Positions 1 through 5,609 of a stretch of 7,128 nucleotides of DNA are shown here, in pieces. Source of the stretch: an uncultured Acetatifactor sp. (lineage in GTDB: Bacteria; Bacillota; Clostridia; Lachnospirales; Lachnospiraceae); assembly GCA_948896875.1 (NCBI GenBank), contig CAQUWW010000151.1, forward strand, positions 1-7,128, written 5' to 3'. How positions within the stretch are numbered: the stretch's first letter is position 1; each line of letters starts with the position of its first letter. Below the pieces are notes generated by a model that saw only the letters and a list, made by a program, of their open reading frames with translations, was not told the origin of the DNA and searched no databases. The position numbers and the translations under genes were made by a program.

Positions 1-229
1 TATGGAACACGTTGAGAACATAAGAAAGCTGGACGATGAAGGAAAGCTGGAAATTTGCGGTGTCTTTAAAGGTTATCCGGGAATGGCAGGCATGTATATC
101 CTAAAAACAGAGAGTCGTGAAGAAGCAGAAGAAATTTGCAAATCAGAACCGCTGGTTATGGGAGGATATGCAACCTACAAGTTAGTCGGTTTACAGATTG
201 CAAACCGGGAAAATAATTATTTGCTGTAA
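1..229 (+). CDS. YciI-like (YCII-related domain) protein, 5' end missing
   Basis: This is the C-terminal part of a small YCII-related protein. The reading frame enters from the left edge (first full codon at base 2) and stops with TAA at 227-229, leaving 75 visible residues. The first visible ATG is probably internal: YciI-like proteins run about 90-100 residues, an N-terminal beta strand is missing here, and no ribosome site can be seen. The visible part shows the family pattern: a His (residue 3), helix, 'EGKLEICGVF' strand, 'GMYILKTES' strand, then 'REEAEEI' helix and 'SEPLVMGGY'. The usual D-P pair of the family appears here as E-P (49-50). Members form a ferredoxin-like alpha/beta fold; the biochemical role of most is unknown and I assign none. 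The gene is closed by its own terminator and converges on the minus-strand genes, so it belongs to a separate transcription unit. Confidence 0.75.
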   Translation, partial: MEHVENIRKLDDEGKLEICGVFKGYPGMAGMYILKTESREEAEEICKSEPLVMGGYATYKLVGLQIANRENNYLL

Positions 230-239
230 TTGCGGGAAG

Positions 240-273
240 AGAACAATGCGCTTCATAGTGTATTGTTCTTTTT
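240..273 (+). terminator. Rho-independent terminator of the YciI-like gene
   Basis: A 13-bp stem pairs 240-252 with 257-269 around a TCAT loop (253-256). It contains two G-U wobbles (248:261 and 250:259) and no mismatch, and is followed by T5 then ATT (269-276). It begins 10 bases after the stop codon at 227-229. The T-tract lies only on the plus-strand side, so it should act for plus-strand transcription only. Confidence 0.88.
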
Positions 274-517
274 ATTAGATTTATATATCTCATACTTTAG
301 AATTTTACAAATAGCCCACATAAACTTATATATTTGCTAATACATTTTCTGCTATATAATTCTCTTATATAATTTCCTTAGTTTTCTCTTCTCTTATCTT
401 GTGGGCCTTGGTTGATGACGAAATTATTATAGCCTTGATCAATGACACATTCTGTCCTCCGCATTATTTCAATCATATAAAATTGGACTTTGTTTAACTA
501 CAAAATACTGTCTTATA
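274..517. other. AT-rich convergent intergenic spacer
   Basis: This lies between the YciI terminator and the far end of the Uma2 gene. It is clearly more AT-rich than the genes around it. It holds a 9-bp direct repeat TATATAATT (353-361 and 366-374), an imperfect 15-bp direct repeat (405-419 and 432-446, 12 of 15 identical), and one short minus-strand reading frame listed separately. No RNA gene was recognised, and no minus-strand terminator with a T-run was found behind the Uma2 gene. Confidence 0.6.
378..476 (-). CDS. Doubtful 32-residue small ORF with an internal repeat
   Basis: A short frame runs from ATG (474-476) to TAA (378-380); an alternative ATG is at 462-464. The predicted peptide is basic at its end (DKRREN) and carries two copies of V-I-D/N-Q-G at residues 11-15 and 20-24, nine codons apart. 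These copies correspond to the imperfect DNA repeat at 405-419 / 432-446. The three differing bases change only one residue (D to N), which is what a coding repeat would look like. Against it, neither ATG has a Shine-Dalgarno sequence and no family is recognised. It could be a decayed gene end, an unannotated small protein or chance. It lies downstream of the Uma2 gene on the same strand. Confidence 0.22.
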   Translation of the reverse strand: MIEIMRRTECVIDQGYNNFVINQGPQDKRREN

Positions 518-1051
518 CTACTCTATCTTTACTGTAAATCCCTCAAAGATCCCCACTGGTACCGTTTCATTAAAATCATATTTTTCTACCATATCTTTTT
601 CAAACCCATAAACCATTATCATCTGTTTATCCGGATCAACAATCCATTATTCCCGAACCCCCGCTGTACGATACTTAAACAATTTTGTTATATAATCTCT
701 CGATCTGCTGTCTGATGAAACGATCTCTATCACCCAGTCAGGCGCACCATGGCATCCTTTATCATCCAGCTTGGACAAGTCACCGATCACAGAAAGATCC
801 GGCTCCACATAATTTATATCATCGTCATTCAAAAATACAGCAAACGGAGCCGCATAAACTTCGCATAACCCATTCCTGCTGTCGATATAATTTGCTATCG
901 CCTGATGCAGCTTCCAGCTGATCTTTTGATGTAATCTGCCCGGCGGCGCCATATTATAAATCTGCCCATCAATCAGTTCAGCTCTTTCGCCATCCGGCAG
1001 AGCATAAATATCGCTGATCGTATATACTGTCTGTTTTTTCAATACATCCAT
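518..1051 (-). pseudogene. Uma2-family (DUF820) endonuclease-like protein, interrupted by an in-frame stop
   Basis: Uma2 proteins have a PD-(D/E)XK nuclease-like fold; their cellular role is mostly undefined. ATG at 1049-1051 is supported by GGAGG (1060-1064) 8 bases upstream. Residues 1-134 show the family signatures: 'ELIDGQIYNMAPP' (25-37), 'YVEPDLSVI' (81-89, acidic D85), 'APDWVIEIVSSDSR' (103-116, E109) and 'DYITKLFKYRTAGVRE' (119-134, K123/K126). The next codon is TAA (647-649), where the family has Tyr of the REYW motif. Beyond it the same frame continues for 42 codons, starting WIVDP and ending KIE at TAG (518-520), exactly the expected C-terminal strands, so the full length would be 177. 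One base change at 647 turns TAC or TAT into TAA. As written, a 134-residue product (647-1051) lacking the last strands would be made. The rest of the gene is unharmed, suggesting a recent mutation or a sequence error. Confidence 0.85.
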
Positions 1052-1088
1052 CTATCACGCCTCCATTCCTGCTGCTTGGGGCATCCCT

Positions 1089-1126
1089 TCCGGTGGCTTA
1101 CTGGCTGTACCCAGTAAGCCACCGGA
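1089..1126. repeat. Perfect 16-bp inverted repeat (fold-back hairpin)
   Basis: Bases 1089-1104 and 1111-1126 are exact reverse complements around a 6-base loop CTGTAC (1105-1110); the stem is GC-rich. There is no T-run on either side, so a standard intrinsic terminator is not supported in either direction. On the minus strand the 1111-1126 arm lies in the codons of the DUF2200-like I-R-W-L-T-G motif, and the other arm lies where that reading frame breaks off. Confidence 0.9.
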
Positions 1127-1190
1127 TCACCTCATCAGCCTCCTGCCTTATCCGACCCTTTTTCTCTGCCTCTTCAAATCCTTTCCAATC
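1098..1190 (-). pseudogene. Relic of a DUF2200-family gene
   Basis: Immediately after the stop of the DUF1801 gene (TAA 1191-1193), in the same frame, 30 codons read on to a TAA at 1098-1100. They begin DWKGFEEAEKKGR and end with EVIRWLTGYSQ. 'KAEKKGR...EVDEII.WLTGY' is, from memory, the N-terminal half of the small DUF2200 family (about 110-120 residues, function unknown). The visible piece lacks the family's N-terminal R-I-Y...SVYP segment and all of its C-terminal half. There is no start codon or ribosome site, so it is not expected to be translated on its own. The frame breaks within the inverted repeat at 1089-1126. The family assignment rests on one short motif and needs a profile search. 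Confidence 0.55.
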
Positions 1191-1601
1191 TTACGGATGG
1201 TTCCCCGTCTCATAACACCATCTGGCAATATCGGAGATCAATTCCACCGGAACCGTCACGCTGTAAGGAAGCTGTATGGTTCCCTTGCTGGTCTTATAAT
1301 CTTTCAGGCGTTCGGAAAACTCCCGGACAGCCTCTGGCCCCGGATACAGGCCCACATGGTTCTTAAATCCGGCGAACTGGATAATGTTATGCTTCTTCCA
1401 ATAAGTCGGCATGCTCCATGAGATCCGTTCCTCCGCTTCCGGCAGCGCCGCACACAGTGCATCCCTCACTTCTTCCAGGTACTGCCGTACTTCTTCCGGC
1501 TGTGCCTCGATATATTCCTCAATCGTCTCCGGCGCTTTCCCGCAGTAATGGCTCTGTTCCTGCCGCTTAAAAGTACGCCCGCATTTCGGACATGTCCACA
1601 T
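1191..1601 (-). CDS. Zinc-ribbon DUF1801 (YdhG/Fra-like) protein
   Basis: The protein has 136 residues. It begins with a small metal-binding knuckle, C4-x2-C7 ... H18-x-C20, followed by a DUF1801 domain (about 25-132) with the family patterns 'PEAEERISWSMPTYW' (54-68), 'FKNHVGLYP' (79-87) and 'KGTIQLPY' (106-113). DUF1801 includes Bacillus YdhG (Fra), described as a frataxin-like iron chaperone; that role cannot be transferred on sequence alone, because many members are uncharacterised. The start is ATG 1599-1601, because GGAGG (1610-1614) lies 8 bases upstream. A GTG at 1608-1610, which would add three residues, overlaps that ribosome site and is unlikely to be used. The gene lies 64 bases behind the GH3 gene on the same strand with no terminator between, so it may be read through from the operon, though its job has no obvious tie to sugar use. 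Confidence 0.8.
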   Translation of the reverse strand: MWTCPKCGRTFKRQEQSHYCGKAPETIEEYIEAQPEEVRQYLEEVRDALCAALPEAEERISWSMPTYWKKHNIIQFAGFKNHVGLYPGPEAVREFSERLKDYKTSKGTIQLPYSVTVPVELISDIARWCYETGNHP

Positions 1602-1609
1602 ATCCCGCA

Positions 1610-1616
1610 CCTCCCC
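1610..1616 (-). promoter_or_regulatory. Ribosome binding site that fixes the DUF1801 start
   Basis: On the minus strand these bases read GGGGAGG. They sit 8 bases before ATG 1599-1601 and overlap the alternative GTG at 1608-1610, which favours the shorter 136-residue product. Confidence 0.75.
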
Positions 1617-1665
1617 TTATTCCCGTTCACGAACTGTCACCGGGACTCTTTCCCCGGCTGTTTCC

Positions 1666-2400
1666 CTATCCGGAAACGGGTCTCTTTCCACCGCCCATCA
1701 TTTCCGCAAGCTGGCCTGCTGCCGCAGAATCGCCGTTTGCGCATGCCACTGCTGCCTGCATCATTGCAAGCGGTGTCATTCCTCCGCCCTGCTGTACCAG
1801 CCTGATCAACGGTGTGCCAAACACAATATTTATCGTAAAGATAAACTCCGGACTGCTCTCATCACCACCGCAGTTCTGCAGAATTCCGCCCTTTATGCCT
1901 TCCATAATCTGCTGTACAACCGGATTTTCCTTCATATCATTCAAAGTATTCAACAGGGTGTACTCTCCCGGCTTTTCCAGTTCAAAGGGCTTAATCGCCT
2001 GTCCATAAAGCTTCTCAAAATCGGAAACGGCCGGCTTTCCTGACGGGCGGATATACCACCGGGGTATCTCTCCATATCCCAATGCATCCACTGTTCCCTG
2101 CACTCTGCTATCCTGCATTAACCTGATATCCGCACTGGATGTTCCCGCCTGAATCTGATAGGAACCTGTCAGCACCTCCCACTTCCGGGTATTCACATCA
2201 TAATGTGCAAACGATCTCCAGTCCAATGCAACCGTCACTTCTTTTTCCTCTCCGGCCTCCAGGTATACTTTGCAAAAGCCTTTCAGCTCTTTCTTTGCCT
2301 TGAAAACTTCCGGTGTCTGGTCCGACACATATACCTGCACAACCTCTGCGCCCGCCCTGCTGCCTGTATTTTTCACCTTGCAGGAAACAGTGAGCTTTGT
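1666..2400 (-). pseudogene. Displaced C-terminal part of the GH3 enzyme: Fn3-like domain plus tail
   Basis: This frame has the GH3 fibronectin-III-like domain: 'NTGSRAGAEVVQVYVSD' , 'AKKELKGF', then 'DWRSFAHYDVNTRKWEV' and 'GSYQIQAGTSSADIRL'. After it come about 150 residues not found in minimal GH3 enzymes. They include a tail (coding bases 1669-1962) that begins YTLLNTL and later has P-L-I-R-L ... G-G-M-T-P-L, resembling the tail of the rhamnosidase upstream. The far end is Gly/Met/Ala-rich. An internal GTG at 2374-2376 could in principle start a 236-residue product, but no ribosome site is apparent and such a fragment would have no catalytic residues, so independent expression is unlikely. 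Confidence 0.75.
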
Positions 2401-4114
2401 TTAACACGCTGTCCGCATCCACTGCGCTTCCATCCAATTCTACCATAAAATCCGAAAGCGTAAAACTGGTATAACTTAATCCATGTCCAAACGGAAACTG
2501 TACAGGTATCCCTGCCTTTTCATAATAACGGTATCCGATATATATGCTTTCTGCATATTCCACCTGTCTTGGATTTACCCCGAAAGTTTCTGAAGATGAG
2601 CAGTCTGCGTAAGATACCGGATAGGTCTCCGCCAGCTTTCCGCCGGGATTGGCGACGCCATATAACAGATCAGCTCCTGCCTCGCCGACCGCCTGGCCTC
2701 CAAGGTACAGATTCAGGACGGCTTTCGCATCGTTCAGCCACGGCATTTCCACCGGGCTTCCTCCCATCAGCACAACAACGACATTTTGATTCACCTTTGC
2801 AATCTCACTGATCAATTCGCAATGGCTCTCCGGCATTGCCATATGCTTTCTGTCGTAGCCCTCCGATTCATAAGAATCCGGGAGCCCCACAACAAGAACC
2901 GCCGCATCTGCCTCCTTCGCTGCATCGACTGCCCTCTGCAGTTCCTTTGCATTCTTTTCCCCGTCCAACTCATATGCCGGGTAATATGCCAAATTTCCCC
3001 CTGCCGCTTCTAAAGCTGCCCGCAGGCTGGAAAGCCTGGTCGGGTTGATGTGGGATGACCCGGCTCCCTGATAGCGGACTGTCGCGGCCATCGCACCGCA
3101 TAATGCAATTCGTGCCGTCTTCTTTAATGGCAGGATTGCTTCCTCATTCTTTAATAAAACAGCACTCTCCTCCGCAATTTCCTTCGCCAATCTATGGTGT
3201 GCGTCCATATCAAACGGATATTGATCAGCATGTCCTTTGCGGGTTTCCTGCGCTTTCAGCGCCAGCCGGATGATCCGCTCCACGCAAGCGTCAATGTCAG
3301 CCTCCGAAAGTCTCCCCTCATCCACCGCCTGTTTCACAGCCGCGTCAAACATTCCATTGCTGCTTGGCATCTCCAGGTCACAGCCTGCCTGAAATGCCTT
3401 CACCCGGTCATTCATCGCACCCCAGTCCGTGACAACCATCCCCTGAAATCCCCACTCATCACGCAGGATATCTGTTAAGAGTCTCCTGTTATCACTGGAA
3501 AAAGTCCCGTTTATTTTGTTATAGGAACACATCACGGTATCCGGCCTGCTCTCCTTCACTGCCGTCTCGAAAGCAGACAGATAGATTTCACGCAATGCCC
3601 GCTCATCTACCATACTGTTCCCCATCATGCGGTTCTGTTCCTGATTATTTGCCGCATAGTGTTTTAAACTTGTTCCGACACCCTTACCTTGCACGCCCTG
3701 TATCCAGCTTGCTCCCATCACTCCGGCCAGATAGGGGTCTTCGCTGAAATATTCGAAATTACGTCCACACAATGGATTGCGTTTCATGCACACACCCGGT
3801 CCCAGAACCACGTCCACGCCGTAATGCAGCGCTTCTTCACCGATCGCCTCTCCCATTCTGCGCAGCAGCCCGGGATTCCATGATGCCGCACTGGCTGACG
3901 CTGTCGGGAAACAGGTCGATTTTTCACTCTGGTTGATTCCCAGATGATCTGACTCCCCTTTCTGTGTCCGCAGGCCATGCGGCCCGTCGGACATGAAAAA
4001 GGATGGGATTCCATACTGCTCCATGCCTTCTGATTCCCAGAAATTCGCACCGGAGCAGAGTTTGATCTTATCTTCCAATGTCATTTTTGCAATGACTTCT
4101 CTGATTTCATTCAT
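2198..4114 (-). CDS. GH3 beta-glucosidase, catalytic part as written (638 codons, last 65 out of frame)
   Basis: GH3 retaining enzymes release terminal beta-linked glucose (some members xylose or other sugars) from glycosides. ATG 4112-4114 has AGGAGG (4120-4125) 5 bases upstream. Visible family features are 'MSDGPHGLR' (41-49), 'GRNFEYFSEDP' (117-127), 'KHYAANNQEQNR' (151-162) and 'VVTDWGAM' (227-234), with D230 the expected catalytic nucleophile. 'QGAGSSHINP' (349-358) and 'YESEGYDR' (415-422) follow, with E418 the probable acid/base, then 'FGHGLSYTSF' (542-551), which leads into the Fn3-like domain. No PA14 insert is seen. Residues after about 573 are frameshifted (Cys/Gly/Arg-rich, unlike GH3) and end at TAA 2198-2200. 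The protein as written keeps both catalytic residues but loses the Fn3-like domain, which usually packs against the catalytic core, so activity is doubtful. It is the third gene of the rhamnosidase-symporter-glucosidase group. Confidence 0.85.
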   Translation of the reverse strand: MNEIREVIAKMTLEDKIKLCSGANFWESEGMEQYGIPSFFMSDGPHGLRTQKGESDHLGINQSEKSTCFPTASASAASWNPGLLRRMGEAIGEEALHYGVDVVLGPGVCMKRNPLCGRNFEYFSEDPYLAGVMGASWIQGVQGKGVGTSLKHYAANNQEQNRMMGNSMVDERALREIYLSAFETAVKESRPDTVMCSYNKINGTFSSDNRRLLTDILRDEWGFQGMVVTDWGAMNDRVKAFQAGCDLEMPSSNGMFDAAVKQAVDEGRLSEADIDACVERIIRLALKAQETRKGHADQYPFDMDAHHRLAKEIAEESAVLLKNEEAILPLKKTARIALCGAMAATVRYQGAGSSHINPTRLSSLRAALEAAGGNLAYYPAYELDGEKNAKELQRAVDAAKEADAAVLVVGLPDSYESEGYDRKHMAMPESHCELISEIAKVNQNVVVVLMGGSPVEMPWLNDAKAVLNLYLGGQAVGEAGADLLYGVANPGGKLAETYPVSYADCSSSETFGVNPRQVEYAESIYIGYRYYEKAGIPVQFPFGHGLSYTSFTLSDFMVELDGSAVDADSVLNKAHCFLQGEKYRQQGGRRGCAGICVGPDTGSFQGKERAERLLQSIPGGRRGKRSDGCIGLEIVCTL

Positions 4115-4191
4115 CGCTTCCTCCTTCTGCTGATAGGAAAATTTTCTTTCATTTCAGTTAAAATCCGTTGGTTTCATATGGATTGTCTGCC
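4115..4191 (-). other. 77-base gap between symporter and GH3 gene
   Basis: It contains the GH3 ribosome site (4120-4125) and a 10-bp AT palindrome GAAAATTTTC (4137-4146). I see neither a terminator nor a convincing promoter, so the two genes are likely on one transcript. Confidence 0.55.
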
Positions 4192-5592
4192 TTACTTTGA
4201 CAGCTTTCGTTTTTCCAGTTCCTCTTTAATTCCCGGCAGTTTTGCTTCCAGATCAAACTTCATCGCACAGATGAACATGCCAAGGAACAGAACCAGCGGT
4301 ATGTAGATATTAAATGCGTAGATTGCCTGTCTTGCCGCTGCTGTCGCCACTGTCATGGACGCGTCATAGTGTGCGAGCGCAAGACACCAGCCAACCACTG
4401 ACGCGCCAAGTCCGTTTCCGACTTTGCTGCCAAACCCTGTCGCACTCTGAGAGCAGGCTACCATCCTGTTCCCATACTTATATGCATTGTAGTCAATCGC
4501 CATGGCCGTAGTCACCCCAAGCAGGCACATCATCGGAATATTGGCAAAGGAACTTATGCATCCCAGGATCGTATTGTACCAAAAATGGGTAGGGTTCAGC
4601 AGCCGCAGGATGTTGGCCGCCATTCCCAACAGGAAACTCACACGCAGCGTCTTCACAACACCCAGTTTCTTGTTCATCGGGCCAACCATGGCAAATCCCA
4701 GGATCGTCGGTATCATTCCCACTGCACCGAGAATCGCCACCAGATTATCGTCCCCGTATATCCATTTACAGTAATAGGTACCGGAAGAATTCGCCAAACC
4801 GTATGTCACTTGAGACAGCAGACCCATAACAAGCGCCAGAACCCAGTATTTATTTCCAAAGAGCTTTCCGACTGCTTCTGCCAGAGGAATCGCCTCATCC
4901 TGTTCGCTTTCCTCCACTACCTCCGCATCGCCGTCGATCGTTGCCGTTTCCTTACTCTTTTTATAGCAAAGCAGCAGACAGAGCGCAACGATCAACGCAA
5001 CCACTGCAGCAAATTTCACCCATGCGCTCTGTGTTCCGCCAAGCGCATTCGTAACCGGAATCACCGCCAGCACGATGGCCATTCCCGGGACATAGCCTGC
5101 CAGGGCACGGTACACGCCCATCTTGCCGCGCTCCTCGGAGCTGTTCGTCCGCACAACCTGCAAGGATGCATACGGAATTGCTATGGCAGTATAGATTACT
5201 GACGTCATCAGCAGATTTGTGACCAGCATATATGCAATCTGCAGTCCCGCACTGCCCTTTGGGACAGTAAACAGCAGCAACATCATAATTGCAGCCGGTA
5301 TCGACATCTTCAATATCCATGGCCTGTATCTCTCCTTGCCCGGCTTTGTGTGGTCGATAATATTTCCCATAATGATATCCGTAAACGCATCGATGACTTT
5401 CGTGATCATAAATACCGTTGCCACCATTCCTGCCGCCAGCCCTGCCTTATCCGTATAAAAATATGTAAGCTGCCCCACCATGCCGCTTATTGCATTCAAT
5501 GCAAACTGCCCCATGGAGTCCGCGAAATAATCGCCTCCACGCATTACCTTCTGAATTCCAAACTGATCTTTTCCCAATGGTTTTTTTGCCAT
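4192..5592 (-). CDS. GPH-family (MelB-like) sugar:cation symporter
   Basis: This is a 466-residue inner-membrane transporter of the glycoside-pentoside-hexuronide:cation symporter family (MFS superfold). About 12 hydrophobic segments are visible, six either side of a charged cytoplasmic loop (about 211-245) that contains an acidic run (DGDAEVVEESEQDE). Family motifs are 'KVIDAFTDIIMG' (65-76), whose D68 and D72 match the cation-site aspartates D55/D59 of E. coli MelB, 'KERYRPWIL' (86-94), 'AIPYASL' (138-144) and 'SSEERGKMGVYR' (151-162). Such proteins import oligosaccharides or glycosides with Na+ or H+. Its place between a rhamnosidase and a beta-glucosidase suggests a rhamnose-containing glycoside or disaccharide, but the family is too broad to read the substrate from sequence. 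ATG 5590-5592 has AGGAGG (5598-5603) 5 bases upstream; this site fills the 17-base gap after the rhamnosidase stop, indicating tight co-expression. Confidence 0.9.
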   Translation of the reverse strand: MAKKPLGKDQFGIQKVMRGGDYFADSMGQFALNAISGMVGQLTYFYTDKAGLAAGMVATVFMITKVIDAFTDIIMGNIIDHTKPGKERYRPWILKMSIPAAIMMLLLFTVPKGSAGLQIAYMLVTNLLMTSVIYTAIAIPYASLQVVRTNSSEERGKMGVYRALAGYVPGMAIVLAVIPVTNALGGTQSAWVKFAAVVALIVALCLLLCYKKSKETATIDGDAEVVEESEQDEAIPLAEAVGKLFGNKYWVLALVMGLLSQVTYGLANSSGTYYCKWIYGDDNLVAILGAVGMIPTILGFAMVGPMNKKLGVVKTLRVSFLLGMAANILRLLNPTHFWYNTILGCISSFANIPMMCLLGVTTAMAIDYNAYKYGNRMVACSQSATGFGSKVGNGLGASVVGWCLALAHYDASMTVATAAARQAIYAFNIYIPLVLFLGMFICAMKFDLEAKLPGIKEELEKRKLSK

Positions 5593-5609
5593 ATTTTCCT
5601 CCTCGCATT

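Larger units (their letters stand above)
1666..4114 (-). pseudogene. GH3 beta-glucosidase gene, whole extent, broken by a frameshift
   Basis: Two overlapping minus-strand frames together make one GH3 enzyme. The first (from 4114) carries the catalytic domains up to K573 (codon 2396-2398). The second takes over at codon 2392-2394 with L-T-V-S-C-K-V-K-N-T-G, the first strands of the fibronectin-III-like domain, and runs to TAG at 1666-1668. The first frame has no stop until 2198-2200, while the second is closed by TAA at 2401-2403, so the shift lies between 2400 and about 2380. Removing one base near 2395 gives an uninterrupted protein of 815 residues, consistent with a GH3 enzyme with an added C-terminal tail. 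Domain order would be: GH3 N-terminal barrel, GH3 C-terminal sandwich, Fn3-like domain, helical tail. No signal peptide is seen, so it should act in the cytoplasm on imported glycosides. A real mutation and a sequencing or assembly indel are both possible. Confidence 0.82.

Noticed and set aside
353..373. Two TATAAT boxes on the plus strand
   Set aside because: They are part of an AT-rich 9-bp repeat, have no good -35 at proper spacing, and no plus-strand gene follows.
1101..1193. DUF1801 read-through or fusion with the DUF2200-like codons
   Set aside because: The two are in the same frame across TAA, but no such fusion family is known to me and the relic ends 30 codons later. Adjacent relic is the simpler reading.
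1640..1657. Short CCGGG/CCCGG inverted repeat behind the GH3 stop as a terminator
   Set aside because: Only 5 bp of stem with an 8-base loop and no T-run on the minus strand.
1592..2008. 138-codon plus-strand open frame opposite the GH3 tail
   Set aside because: Pro/Ser/Phe-rich shadow of the Gly/Ala-rich minus-strand gene with no domain pattern.
2399..2405. Programmed frameshifting at GTTAAAC in the GH3 gene
   Set aside because: The heptamer resembles a -1 slippery site (GUUAAAC is used by an arterivirus), but joining the two frames needs +1 (or -2), and GH3 genes are not known to use recoding. A plain indel is simpler.
4137..4146. AT palindrome GAAAATTTTC as an operator
   Set aside because: Short, A/T-only core in an AT-rich gap, with no promoter beside it; chance is likely.
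4585..5202. 205-codon plus-strand open frame opposite the symporter
   Set aside because: Antisense to a well-supported transporter gene; composition is His/Arg/Gln-rich, no family pattern and no ribosome site.
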